From Vibrio pomeroyi (GTDB taxonomy: Bacteria > Pseudomonadota > Gammaproteobacteria > Enterobacterales > Vibrionaceae): a stretch of 64,000 nucleotides of DNA. The stretch spans positions 1,674,001 through 1,738,000 of the forward strand of contig NZ_AP025506.1 in assembly GCF_024347595.1 (NCBI RefSeq), read 5' to 3'. The notes below the pieces were generated by a model. It saw only the letters and a list, made by a program, of their open reading frames with translations. It was not told the origin of the DNA and did no database searches. The position numbers were made by a program, and so were the translations under genes. How positions within the stretch are numbered: position 1 is the first letter of the stretch; each line of letters starts with the position of its first letter. Shown here piece after piece: positions 9,055 to 17,808 of this stretch.

Positions 9055-9624
9055 ATGCTTAAATCAATATTTCTATTGGGCCTAGTCGGCTTGGTTTCAC
9101 TTCCTACTTTTGCTGCTGGTATTGAAGGCGGTCCATACATTGGTGCTGGCCTTGGCGTATATCAAGATTCAGACACGGATGGCGGTGGCAATCTAGACGC
9201 AGAAAGCATGGGATACAGCCTTTACGGTGGTTACCAATTTAACCGTATCGTTGGTATTGAGCTTGGCTATACAGATTATGCTGACTACGAAGCGCTTGGC
9301 ACTAAGGTGCTTTCACCTACGTCTTTTTCTGTTGCAGCAAACGTAGGTTACACCTTCGATAATTCAATTCGTCCGTTCGTAACAGCGGGTCTGAGCTACG
9401 TTGACCTTAACTCAAAGGGTTCGAGCTATATTGATGATGATTCTGGTGCCGGTTTTCACTTCGGTGTTGGTGTTGAATACACACCAGTTGACAACCTGAC
9501 GTTACGTCTGATCTCGCAAGCGGATGCGGTAAATGTCGAGTTCTTCGATAACCGCGGTAATAGATTAGCGAGTCGCGATGTTGCGTTCAGCACAGTAACA
9601 CTAGGTGCTTCGTACAACTTCTAA
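9055..9624 (+). CDS. OmpA-like small outer-membrane beta-barrel protein
   Basis: A 189-residue protein with a signal peptide (MLKSIFLLGLVGLVSLPTFA, cleavage near residue 21) and an eight-stranded barrel pattern: GGPYIGAGLGVYQ, YSLYGGYQF, VGIELGYTDY, FSVAANVGYTF, RPFVTAGLSYV, FHFGVGVEYTP, LTLRLISQADA and FSTVTLGASYNF. The terminal Phe is the BAM signal. It resembles the OMP_b-brl / OmpA N-terminal domain without a peptidoglycan-binding domain. AAGGG upstream supports the start. It probably acts as a small porin or membrane-stability protein; its precise role is unknown. Confidence 0.88.
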   Translation: MLKSIFLLGLVGLVSLPTFAAGIEGGPYIGAGLGVYQDSDTDGGGNLDAESMGYSLYGGYQFNRIVGIELGYTDYADYEALGTKVLSPTSFSVAANVGYTFDNSIRPFVTAGLSYVDLNSKGSSYIDDDSGAGFHFGVGVEYTPVDNLTLRLISQADAVNVEFFDNRGNRLASRDVAFSTVTLGASYNF

Positions 9625-9650
9625 TTGCTTAGCAGTTTAATTATAGAAAT

Positions 9651-9685
9651 AGCCCATGTTGTCGAGCGATAACGTGGGCTTTTTT
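9651..9685 (+). terminator. Rho-independent terminator after omp gene
   Basis: Stem AGCCCATGTT pairs with AACGTGGGCT (one wobble), with a 10-nt loop followed by six Ts, 27 bases after the stop codon. Confidence 0.9.
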
Positions 9686-9755
9686 ATGGGGTATGGGTTC
9701 GTAAATATAGCCATAGTGTGTAGAATCCTATTTTTGTCAAAATCGAGAAATACTG

Positions 9756-10169
9756 ATGTCTGAACCAATCCAACAGCAAATCGGAAATATCGCGCTCGTC
9801 GTGGATAACTATGATGACGCGATCGAGTTCTATACTAAGAAGCTTCAATTCACTCTGATCGAAGACACCAATCTAGGTAGTGGGAAACGTTGGGTACAGG
9901 TATCTCCTCCGAATTCAAACGGAACTAACCTATTACTGGCTCAAGCGAGTAATGAAGAACAGAAACAGTCAGTGGGTAACCAAACCGGTGGCCGTGTTTT
10001 TCTTTTTCTACAGACCAATGACTTTTGGCGTGACTATGAGTTGATGAGAGCCAATGGCGTTGTATTCAACGAAGAGCCGCGAGTAGAAGAATATGGGACT
10101 GTGGTTGTGTTCCAAGACCTCTACGGTAACAAATGGGACTTACTTCAGTTAAATCGCCCGAACCATTAA
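9756..10169 (+). CDS. VOC family (glyoxalase/bleomycin-resistance-fold) protein
   Basis: A 137-residue protein with the paired beta-alpha-beta-beta-beta modules of the vicinal oxygen chelate fold: IGNIALVVDNYDDAIEFYTKKL (two modules' first half, 9-30) and RVFLFLQTNDFWRDYELMRANGV (about 80-102), ending in FQDLYGNKWDLLQ with the conserved metal-ligand region. Relatives bind divalent metal and act as lyases, dioxygenases or resistance proteins; the substrate is unknown. It is monocistronic, with a terminator immediately after. Confidence 0.87.
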   Translation: MSEPIQQQIGNIALVVDNYDDAIEFYTKKLQFTLIEDTNLGSGKRWVQVSPPNSNGTNLLLAQASNEEQKQSVGNQTGGRVFLFLQTNDFWRDYELMRANGVVFNEEPRVEEYGTVVVFQDLYGNKWDLLQLNRPNH

Positions 10170-10196
10170 GTTCCAAGTTAACTAGATTCGCACATC

Positions 10197-10228
10197 AAAA
10201 CCGCTCTAACTTTGAGCGGTTTTTTTAT
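10197..10228 (+). terminator. Rho-independent terminator after VOC gene
   Basis: AAAACCGCTC, a 7-nt loop and GAGCGGTTTT are followed by Ts: a perfect 10-bp stem. Confidence 0.92.
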
Positions 10229-10388
10229 ATAACAAGTTCCGATTGATGGCACGTTGAGCACGAATCCTCGAAAGCCCGAAATTAGTTGTTTTTCACAAGC
10301 TTATAAACGGGGAAATAATGCTAACTCATTTGGTAGTTGATCGGTATTTTGGTAAATTAAAGCTATTACCGACTTCCAGTGAGCAACA

Positions 10389-11660
10389 ATGAAGATCCTT
10401 CACACGTCCGATTGGCACCTTGGCCAAAAATTCTACAATAAAAGCCGTAAGAACGAACACGAACGGTTCTTACAATGGTTACTTGAGCAAGTTACTGAGC
10501 ACAACATCGACGCGATAATTGTTGCTGGCGATATTTTCGATACCAGTACGCCACCAAGTTATGCTCGTGAAATGTATAACAAGTTTGTCGTCGATTCGAA
10601 TAAGATCGGTTGCCAATTAGTGTTATTGGGCGGCAATCATGATTCAGTATCTGTGCTCAAAGAAACTCAGAAATTACTGAAGTACATGGGTGCTGACGTG
10701 ATTCCCAATACCAATGAAGAATACGCGACTCAGGTTGTCGAACTCAAAGGTAAAACTGGCGATGTAGAAGCGTTGGTGTGCGCGATTCCGTTTATTCGCC
10801 CTCGCGATGTATTGACCAGCCAAGCCGGCGTTACTGGTGTTGAGCGTCAAAAGCAATTAGGTGATGCTATCAAACAGCATTATCAAAGTGTCTATGACGC
10901 CGCTGTTGCAAAGCGTGCGACGTTTGAAAATAGCGACAATATGCCAATCATCGCAACGGGTCACTTAACCGCAATGGGCGTTAAGCAGTCTGATTCTGTA
11001 CGTGATATCTACGTTGGTAATCTAGATGGTTTTGCTGCTGATGGTTTCCCTAATGCGGACTATATTGCCCTTGGTCATATCCATCGCCCACAAGTTGTCG
11101 CGAAACGTGAATACATTCGTTACTGCGGTTCACCCATTCCGCTCAGTTTTGATGAGCTTAAATCTCAAAAGCAGGTCTGTGTGGTTGAGTTTGTCGAAGG
11201 CGAACGCACCATTTCACAACTGGCTGTCCCAACATTCCAACCCCTTGCTGAAATCAAAGGTGATTTGAACGAAATCGAATTGCAGTTGAACCATTACATT
11301 AATGTGGAAGAAGGGCAAAGCGTATGGCTGTCGATAGAAGTTCAAGCTCAGGATTACTTGTCTGATTTGCAAGAGCGCATGCGAGCACTAACGGAAGGTT
11401 TGAATGTCGAAGTACTTCAATTGAGAAGGGCAAGAGAACGTCGTAATCAAGGGTTAGAGCAAGAGTCTGCTGAAACTTTATCAGAGTTAACTCCAATGGA
11501 TGTGTTTGAAAAGCGTATTGCTTTAGAAGAGTTTGAAACGGATTCTGAAAAAGCACGTTTAGAACGAATGACTATCAAGTTCAAGCAAGTGATCGAAGAA
11601 GTCTCTTACGGTGCGGATAGCCAAGAAGAAATAGAAGTGCCCAAAGGGACAGGTGAGTAA
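10389..11660 (+). CDS. sbcD: Exonuclease subunit SbcD
   Basis: A 423-residue Mre11-type nuclease subunit. Phosphoesterase motifs are visible: DWHLGQ (Asp8, His10), AGDIFD (Asp48), GGNHDS (81-86), ATGHLT and LGHIHRPQ. They bind the two active-site manganese ions. With SbcC it forms the ATP-dependent SbcCD complex, which cleaves hairpins, palindromes and protein-blocked DNA ends. E. coli SbcD is about 400 residues, so the length fits. sbcC starts 5 bases after its stop, so the two are one operon. The C-terminal region (about 285-423) matches the SbcD C-terminal capping/SbcC-binding part. Confidence 0.97.
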   Translation: MKILHTSDWHLGQKFYNKSRKNEHERFLQWLLEQVTEHNIDAIIVAGDIFDTSTPPSYAREMYNKFVVDSNKIGCQLVLLGGNHDSVSVLKETQKLLKYMGADVIPNTNEEYATQVVELKGKTGDVEALVCAIPFIRPRDVLTSQAGVTGVERQKQLGDAIKQHYQSVYDAAVAKRATFENSDNMPIIATGHLTAMGVKQSDSVRDIYVGNLDGFAADGFPNADYIALGHIHRPQVVAKREYIRYCGSPIPLSFDELKSQKQVCVVEFVEGERTISQLAVPTFQPLAEIKGDLNEIELQLNHYINVEEGQSVWLSIEVQAQDYLSDLQERMRALTEGLNVEVLQLRRARERRNQGLEQESAETLSELTPMDVFEKRIALEEFETDSEKARLERMTIKFKQVIEEVSYGADSQEEIEVPKGTGE

Positions 11661-11665
11661 CGAGT

Positions 11666-14600
11666 ATGAAGATTTTAAGCCTAGAATTTGAAAACCTGAA
11701 CTCTCTGAAAGGTCGTTGGAAGCTCGACTTTACTCAGTCACCGTTTGCAGAAAATGGTCTGTTTGCGATCACCGGCCCAACGGGTGCGGGTAAGACAACG
11801 ATTCTTGATGCGATTTGTTTGGCACTGTTCCACCGAACACCGCGTTTGAAAAGTATCGCTAAAGGCACCAATGAGCTAATGACGCGCGGTACCGGTGAGT
11901 GTTTCGCTGAGATTGAATTTGAAGTGAAGGGTAAAACTTACCGTTCTAATTTTCATCATAAGAGAGCGCGCGGAAAACACGACGGTGCGCTGCAGACACC
12001 AACCTGTGAATTTGCGGATGCTGATAGTGATGCTGTATTAGAAACGCAGCTCACTAAGAAAATTAAGATGGTTGAGACCGTGACTGGTTTGGACTTTTCA
12101 CGATTTACTAAATCTATCATGCTGTCGCAAGGTGAGTTTGCTGCTTTCTTGAATGCCAACGCTAACGACCGTGCCGAGTTATTGGAAGAGCTTACGGGTA
12201 CCGAAATTTATAGCCTGATTTCAGAGCGTATCTACGACCACTTCAAATCGAGCGAAGAAGCACTGAATCACCTGAAAGCGAAAGCCGAGGGTGTGAGCTT
12301 ATTGTCTGAAGAGCAAATCCAAGAGCTTACAACGGAACGAGAAACCCTTGAAGCCGAACAAAAGCGTTTCGCCGAGCAGCTCAAAGAGTGGCAAGCCCAC
12401 CTTAGCTGGTGGAAAGACGTGACCAAAGCGCAACACACGATTGCGACGAGCGAGCACGACTTAAAAACTGCGCAGGATGAATTGCAACATAACCAAGCAT
12501 CGTTGGCACGCTTGGCAAATAGCGAACCAGCTGAAAAACTGCGCCCGTTGCATAAAGATTTAAAGCGTTGCGAGCAAGAGGTAACTACCACTCAAGCTAA
12601 CCTAGATAACAGCACTAAATTACTGGCAGTTCGTGAAGCGGAGAAACAAGACGCACAAGCTAAGCTGACGCAAAGCAGCGACGCTGTTCAGAAGATAAAA
12701 ACTGAACAACAAGATCAAGAGAAGATCATTGAACAGATTCGTCCTTTAGATAACCAAATCGCGGTGCTTAAAGACAAGCAATCTGCTGCAGTTAATTCAG
12801 CGAATGCACTCAATGAACAACACTCGCAGCAACGCAATCATCAGCTTGTGTTAACGCAGCAGATCGATGAGTTGAAACAGCAAGAAAAGCTTAGTTCTGA
12901 TTACTTAACAGCACACCAAGCCGACCAACAGTTAGAAAAATACTTAGGTCAGTGGCAAGCCAAGGTCGAGCAAGTTCGTGCTTTAGAGCGTCAGCATTCA
13001 GAACAGTTAAACTCGGCTAAGCAAGCTTTGTCGGCTCTCGATGCTCAGCAAGCGGTTATCAAAAGTGCGCAACAAGCCAAAGCATCACAAGATCAAACCT
13101 TAGCTGAATTGGTTGTGACAGAAAACACTACCAAGCAGCAATGGGAAGTTTTGCAATGCAATACCAGTGAACAGGTGTTACATACTCAAAAAGAGTTGTT
13201 GGAGTTCTGGAATCGCAACACGCACTCGTTACTGGAAATTAATCGTAGTTTTTTAAGCGCCCAGCAACAGCTTGGGGCTAAAACTCAAGCGCATCAAATT
13301 AATACTCAGCAAGCTGATAAGCTTTCGAAAGAACGCGAAGTGTTAGTCGAGCGCTACAAAGAGAAAGAGACGTCACTGGAGCGCTTAACCCTGTTAATTG
13401 CGCAAGAGGGAGAGCTGGCGAAATACCGAGCAGCTCTAGAATCTGGATCTGAGTGCCCATTGTGTGGTTCAACAGATCATTCGATTGAGCAGTCGCAAGA
13501 CATTGCAAACTTGGTTGCTCAACAAGAGCGTGAAAAGCATGAGTTAGCGATCATCAAGAAAGACGGTCAAGAGCATCGCCAACAGTTGGATTCTCTTGCT
13601 CCTATGATTTCGGCTCTTAACGATGATATTCAACGTGCACAAGCGGATATTCAACAAGCTCAAATGAACTGGCAAGGAATAATTGGCAAGCTTCAACAGA
13701 GTTTGTCTGATTTCCCTAACAGCGCTCCAGAGTTGGCATTGTTAACGACTAACGATTTAGGTAACGAAGCTGCAGTGACGACGTTCGCTGACCAATGTGA
13801 GCTTCAACTCAATCAAACCTTGCAACAGTTGAAGGCAGTCGTCGACGCTAAAACTTTGTTTGCTGAAGCCGAGAAGCAGCGTTTATCAGCGAGTATGACG
13901 GCAGAAAAAGCGCAAGCAAACCTAGATCTGGCCGAACAACGCTTAGCTGATCTCAATAAGCAAAACCAAAGTGTAAACGAACAGATAAACCAAACGGCTC
14001 AACAGAAAGATCAACAATGGAACTCACTAAAAGAGAGCATTGTTGAAACCTCTATCGAAGCACCGGAACTTGAGCACATTGATGTTTGGTTCACTGAAAA
14101 GCTACAAGCATCAAACACATGGATGCAAACCAAGCAGCAACACGCCGAACTAGAGAAGCAACTTATTACTCAATGTGCTGAGCAAAAAACGCTGGATGAC
14201 AAGCTAAGCAATGCGCAGAAAGAGCTGGATACGCTCACAAAAGAGAGCGAATCGTTAGCGGCGGAATTGGCTCGTATCACAGCGGAAAGGGTGCAATTGT
14301 TTGGTGAGCAAGATATTCAAACTGCCAGCAATGCAATGAAGCAGAAAGTGACGGATGCGGTCACTGCATTTGATGCTGCTCAGGTGGTTGTTAATCGCTG
14401 TGAACTGGAACATCGAACCGAGCAAACCAAATACACTGGTTTCTCTGGTGAATTAGTGAGTAAGCAATCAAGCCACACGCAAGCAACGACTGCTTGGGTC
14501 GAAGCTTTGCAAGCTAGCCCGTTCGAAGCTGAAGTTGATTTTGAAGCCGCATTGTTAGACGAAGAAGTTCGTACTCAACTGCAAAACCTTAAGAAGTCGT

Positions 14601-15382
14601 TGGACGAAGCGATTGTCAGTGCGCAAGCAAGGTTAAACACCGCTAAAACAACCCAAGTAGAGTTACAAAGCCACGACAACGCGCAAACATGGCAAGAGCA
14701 AGATCAACAGCAAGTCGAAGAAGCAACGACGGAATGCCAAAACGCGCAACAAAGTCATGCGACGAAGATCGGTGCGATTTCTGCAAACCTTGAAACGGAT
14801 CGTCAGAATCGCAGTAACCAACAGGACTTGTTCAAGCAGATCTCTGAGCAACAAGTTGAGTTTGATGACATTTCTCGTCTGAACTCGTTAATTGGTTCTA
14901 AAAATGGCGACAAATTCCGTAAGTTTGCGCAGGGGCTAACTCTGGAAAACTTGGTGTACTTGGCGAACAAGCAACTTCAGCGTTTGCACGGTCGTTACGA
15001 GTTAAAACGCAAAGCCGACGATGGCTTAGAGCTGCAAGTATTGGATACTTGGCAGGGCGATGTGATGCGTGATACCAAAACTCTATCAGGCGGCGAAAGC
15101 TTCTTAGTGAGTTTGGCGTTGGCATTAGCACTTTCTGATCTTGTGAGTTACAAAACCAGTATTGATTCTTTGTTCTTGGATGAAGGTTTCGGTACGCTAG
15201 ATAGCGACACATTGGACATCGCACTGAATGCGCTCGATAACTTGAATGCGTCAGGCAAGATGATTGGTGTGATCAGTCACGTTGAAGCACTAAAAGAGCG
15301 AGTGCCAGTTCAATTGAAAGTGACAAAACACTCTGGTCTTGGTGTCAGTGAGATGGAGAAGCAATACAAAGTTGTCGCGTGA
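11666..15382 (+). CDS. sbcC: Exonuclease subunit SbcC (SMC-like ATPase)
   Basis: A 1238-residue Rad50-type ATPase. Walker A is GPTGAGKTT at 37-45 and the Q-loop region is SQGEFAAFL. Two long coiled-coil arms (about 190-590 and 610-1060, Gln/Glu/Ala/Leu-rich) flank the zinc-hook CPLC (Cys597, Cys600), which dimerises complexes through zinc. The C-terminal head has signature LSGGE (about 1140-1144) and Walker B SLFLDEGFGTLD (about 1168-1179). It is longer than E. coli SbcC (about 1050), mostly in the coiled coil. It partners SbcD directly upstream in palindrome and hairpin cleavage. Notably, an array of palindromic repeats lies immediately downstream. Confidence 0.97.
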   Translation: MKILSLEFENLNSLKGRWKLDFTQSPFAENGLFAITGPTGAGKTTILDAICLALFHRTPRLKSIAKGTNELMTRGTGECFAEIEFEVKGKTYRSNFHHKRARGKHDGALQTPTCEFADADSDAVLETQLTKKIKMVETVTGLDFSRFTKSIMLSQGEFAAFLNANANDRAELLEELTGTEIYSLISERIYDHFKSSEEALNHLKAKAEGVSLLSEEQIQELTTERETLEAEQKRFAEQLKEWQAHLSWWKDVTKAQHTIATSEHDLKTAQDELQHNQASLARLANSEPAEKLRPLHKDLKRCEQEVTTTQANLDNSTKLLAVREAEKQDAQAKLTQSSDAVQKIKTEQQDQEKIIEQIRPLDNQIAVLKDKQSAAVNSANALNEQHSQQRNHQLVLTQQIDELKQQEKLSSDYLTAHQADQQLEKYLGQWQAKVEQVRALERQHSEQLNSAKQALSALDAQQAVIKSAQQAKASQDQTLAELVVTENTTKQQWEVLQCNTSEQVLHTQKELLEFWNRNTHSLLEINRSFLSAQQQLGAKTQAHQINTQQADKLSKEREVLVERYKEKETSLERLTLLIAQEGELAKYRAALESGSECPLCGSTDHSIEQSQDIANLVAQQEREKHELAIIKKDGQEHRQQLDSLAPMISALNDDIQRAQADIQQAQMNWQGIIGKLQQSLSDFPNSAPELALLTTNDLGNEAAVTTFADQCELQLNQTLQQLKAVVDAKTLFAEAEKQRLSASMTAEKAQANLDLAEQRLADLNKQNQSVNEQINQTAQQKDQQWNSLKESIVETSIEAPELEHIDVWFTEKLQASNTWMQTKQQHAELEKQLITQCAEQKTLDDKLSNAQKELDTLTKESESLAAELARITAERVQLFGEQDIQTASNAMKQKVTDAVTAFDAAQVVVNRCELEHRTEQTKYTGFSGELVSKQSSHTQATTAWVEALQASPFEAEVDFEAALLDEEVRTQLQNLKKSLDEAIVSAQARLNTAKTTQVELQSHDNAQTWQEQDQQQVEEATTECQNAQQSHATKIGAISANLETDRQNRSNQQDLFKQISEQQVEFDDISRLNSLIGSKNGDKFRKFAQGLTLENLVYLANKQLQRLHGRYELKRKADDGLELQVLDTWQGDVMRDTKTLSGGESFLVSLALALALSDLVSYKTSIDSLFLDEGFGTLDSDTLDIALNALDNLNASGKMIGVISHVEALKERVPVQLKVTKHSGLGVSEMEKQYKVVA

Positions 15383-15796
15383 TTTCCATGTGACTGGTGC
15401 TTGATATTGGAAGCATAGCCAGTTGAACCGAAATGGATTCAGTTGTAGCAAAAGCAGATCCCCGACTCAGTCGTTCCTCCTTCTCGAGGATGACGGGTTC
15501 GGGAGTTGTCATCAATCACTCTGCAGTTACTCCCACAAGCCGGAAGGAGTGTAGTAGGGAATCTAGGTTGGTCGATATTACTTTCGTCATTCCCTAAAGT
15601 GAAGAACGAGCGTAATAGGAAATCTAGGTTTGTTCGTGTTACTTCCGTCATTCCCTAAAGCGAGGAACGAATGCACTAGGGAATCTATGTTTGTTGGTAT
15701 TACCTTCGTCATTCCCTAAAGCGAGGAACGAGCGCAATAGGGAATCTCGCTGTTTAGCAAGTTGATGGAGAGTATCTCACACAGAAGGAGTCGTGC
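15383..15796. other. 414-base intergenic region with palindromic repeats
   Basis: There is no gene before the DUF2256 start at 15797. Most of it is the 61-bp repeat array at 15536-15753 and a degenerate unit near 15460-15500. No clear terminator for sbcC is seen; the repeat hairpins may serve that purpose. Confidence 0.7.
15536..15753. repeat. Tandem array of 61-bp palindromic repeat units
   Basis: The landmark CGTCATTCCC starts at 15585, 15646 and 15707, an exact 61-bp period, with a half unit before and the last arm ending about 15753. Each unit is an imperfect hairpin with arms ATTCCCTA and TAGGGAAT around a GC-rich core (AAGCGAGGAACGAGCG), joined by a linker containing TAGGTTTGTT-like sequence. 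The same element occurs singly at 4680-4899. Copies differ by a few substitutions, so the array is not brand new. Confidence 0.92.
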
Positions 15797-15970
15797 ATGC
15801 ACAAGAAACCACACCTCCCAGCTAAGACATGTCCCGTTTGCAACAAACCTTTCTCGTGGCGTAAAAAGTGGCAGCGCTGTTGGGATGAAGTCATCTATTG
15901 CTCTGAACGGTGTCGTCGTCATAAACCTAAGCCTTCAAAAGATCCTTCCATATCGAATCCTACTTTGTAA
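15797..15970 (+). CDS. DUF2256 family small zinc-finger-like protein
   Basis: A 57-residue gene. The translation starts [15 protein letters not shown], continues with [15 protein letters not shown] and ends its core in YCSERCRR, which is the DUF2256 pattern. The four core cysteines (Cys12, Cys15, Cys35, Cys39; Cys28 lies between) could bind one zinc. AAGGAG at 15785-15790, six bases before the ATG, is an ideal ribosome binding site. In many marine proteobacteria I recall DUF2256 next to cryptochrome/photolyase genes, and here such an operon lies about 1.1 kb away across the RIO kinase. Its molecular function is unknown. It is probably cotranscribed with the kinase 117 bases downstream. Confidence 0.93.
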   Translation: MHKKPHLPAKTCPVCNKPFSWRKKWQRCWDEVIYCSERCRRHKPKPSKDPSISNPTL

Positions 15971-16087
15971 CTCAAAATTGAAGTACTCCTTTCGTTTCTG
16001 TTTCATTTAATAAGTCTTTAATCGCTTATCCCTTCATTTCTTAAGTTTATATTTCTATCTGTAAGATAAGTGATGTATAAAGGCGGC

Positions 16088-16975
16088 ATGAAGATACCTA
16101 AAAGAATACAGCCTTTAGTTGACGATGGTTTAGTCGACGAGGTGACAAGCCAACTTATGAGTGGCAAAGAAGCATCGGTGTACATTGTACGCTGCGGCGA
16201 TACGATCCGTTGTGCCAAGGTATATAAGGAAATTAGCCAGCGTAGCTTTAAAAAAGCCACAGCATACCGAGAAGGCAGAAAGGTGCGTAACAGCCGTCGA
16301 GCGAGAGCGATGGAAAAGGGCTCTGGTTTTGGTCGTGAGCAGCAAGAGAAGGTGTGGCAAAGCGCTGAAGTAGATGCTCTGTATAAGCTAGCCGAAGCGG
16401 GCGTTCGTGTACCTGTTCCTTATGGCTGCTTTGACGGCGTGTTGCTGATGGAATTGGTTACGGACGACGAAGGTTATGTTGCCCCACGACTGAACGATGT
16501 GGTGATGTCACCTGAGCAAGCTATTGAAGATCACGCAGTGATGATGACCTACGTGGTTAAGATGCTGTGTGTCGGTTTGATCCATGGTGACTTGTCTGAA
16601 TTCAACGTATTAGTTGACGAATACGGTCCAGTGATTATCGACTTACCACAAGCGGTTGATGCTTCTGCGAATAACAATGCCGAGTGGATGCTGACTCGTG
16701 ATATCAATAACATTCGTGACTATTACGCGCAATTTGCACCTGAGTTGGCGAAGACTGAGTACGCCAAGGAAATGTGGGCGCTCTACGAAAAAGGCGACCT
16801 TAAGCCAGACAGCAAACTAACTGGCGAGTTTACAGAAAGCGATGCTTTGGCAGACATCGATGCGATTATGCATGAGATAGACGCGGCCAGAATTGAAGAG
16901 CAACACCGACGTGAACGTGCCAAAGAAGAGAAAGACGGAGTGGACGAGAGTAAGTTTAACTGGGCTGAATCTTAA
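16088..16975 (+). CDS. RIO1-like atypical serine/threonine kinase (PA4780 family)
   Basis: The protein is 295 residues from the ATG at 16088, preferred over an ATG 18 bases upstream because AAGG sits just before it and the family starts MKIPKRI. Kinase features are a shortened P-loop (GKEASVYIV), catalytic Lys44 (CAKVYKE), catalytic loop HGDLSEFNVL (His166, Asp168) and metal-binding IIDLPQA (Asp185). There is a Lys/Arg-rich loop near 60-80. A charged, helical C-terminal tail (about 255-295) follows. RIO kinases in eukaryotes and archaea act in ribosome maturation; the bacterial family has no settled role. A strong hairpin terminator ends the gene. Confidence 0.93.
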   Translation: MKIPKRIQPLVDDGLVDEVTSQLMSGKEASVYIVRCGDTIRCAKVYKEISQRSFKKATAYREGRKVRNSRRARAMEKGSGFGREQQEKVWQSAEVDALYKLAEAGVRVPVPYGCFDGVLLMELVTDDEGYVAPRLNDVVMSPEQAIEDHAVMMTYVVKMLCVGLIHGDLSEFNVLVDEYGPVIIDLPQAVDASANNNAEWMLTRDINNIRDYYAQFAPELAKTEYAKEMWALYEKGDLKPDSKLTGEFTESDALADIDAIMHEIDAARIEEQHRRERAKEEKDGVDESKFNWAES

Positions 16976-17023
16976 GCTTTGAATTATTCTCGGTCTTAAT
17001 CCATCACTTCCAAAAACAAATTG

Positions 17024-17058
17024 ACCCAACAGAACAACTGCTCTGTTGGGTTTTCTTT
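17024..17058. terminator. Terminator between RIO kinase and SDR gene
   Basis: ACCCAACAGA pairs perfectly with TCTGTTGGGT around an 8-nt loop, followed by TTTTC and more Ts on the plus strand. It lies between converging genes; the minus side also has a T-rich stretch, so it may work both ways. Confidence 0.88.
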
Positions 17059-17067
17059 TATTCGTTT

Positions 17068-17808
17068 TTACCAAGTCAGTTGTTCACCATCGTATGCGTA
17101 AAAATGCCCGCTCTGTTCTGGTGTCGCAGTACGAATAATATCAACCAATTGACGGGCGACATAACTCGATTCAAACAGCTTTCCTTGCGGCACATTGTTT
17201 TGAAAAGGCTTCGATAGAGCGGTGTCGGTTGTGCCGGGGTGCAGCGCTAACACCGTGCCTTTTTTGAGTGTGCGTTGCCATTCGATCGACATGGTTTTGA
17301 TGAACATGTTAAGTGCGGCCTTGGATGAGCGATAGCTGTACCAACCGCCTAATCGGTTATCTGAAATGCTGCCTACTTTAGCTGATACCACGGCAAATTT
17401 TGGATTGTCGCTGGCTTTAAGAATTGGAGTGAAGTGCTTAGCCAATAGCAAGCTAGGCAGGGTATTGACGGAGATGTTTTTCAAGAAGAACTCTGGATCG
17501 ATCGACGACAGATTCTTTTCTGGCCCTAAGTCTGGCGTGTGCAGCATACCGACGCAGTTTATTAACCAATCCAATCTTTCGAATTGCGTGCTGAGCTCTT
17601 TTATATCGACTTCGCTAGTCGCATCGACTTGGTGCCAATTTAGCCGGTGATCTTCCAGTTCAGGTTGTTGCGAGTGATAAGTGGCGTCGACATGTACATC
17701 GAGAAAATCAAAGCGAGACAGCTCAGACAATAGGTGCTTAACCACGGAAAAACCTATCCCGCCGCTACCACCAATAACCAATATGTGTAATCTGAGTTGC
17801 TCCACCAT
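17068..17808 (-). CDS. Short-chain dehydrogenase/reductase (photolyase operon)
   Basis: A 246-residue SDR. The cofactor loop is GGSGGIG (about 13-19), the NAG-like motif is NCVGML (about 84-89) and the active-site Tyr-x-x-x-Lys is YRSSK (about 156-160). It is C-factor/csgA-like in overall pattern. Its ATG overlaps the upstream photolyase stop by one base (TAATG), so translation is coupled. It is the last gene of the CRY-DASH, FeS-photolyase, SDR operon; such SDRs recur beside photolyases in vibrios, but the substrate is unknown. NADPH versus NADH preference cannot be read with certainty. Confidence 0.9.
   Translation of the reverse strand: MVEQLRLHILVIGGSGGIGFSVVKHLLSELSRFDFLDVHVDATYHSQQPELEDHRLNWHQVDATSEVDIKELSTQFERLDWLINCVGMLHTPDLGPEKNLSSIDPEFFLKNISVNTLPSLLLAKHFTPILKASDNPKFAVVSAKVGSISDNRLGGWYSYRSSKAALNMFIKTMSIEWQRTLKKGTVLALHPGTTDTALSKPFQNNVPQGKLFESSYVARQLVDIIRTATPEQSGHFYAYDGEQLTW

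Noticed and set aside
14898..15224. Minus-strand open frame inside sbcC
   Set aside because: Antisense shadow of the conserved SbcC C-terminal head domain.
15439..15651. Open frame across the palindromic repeats
   Set aside because: The sequence is repeat DNA; the frame arises from the 61-bp unit and has no ribosome site.
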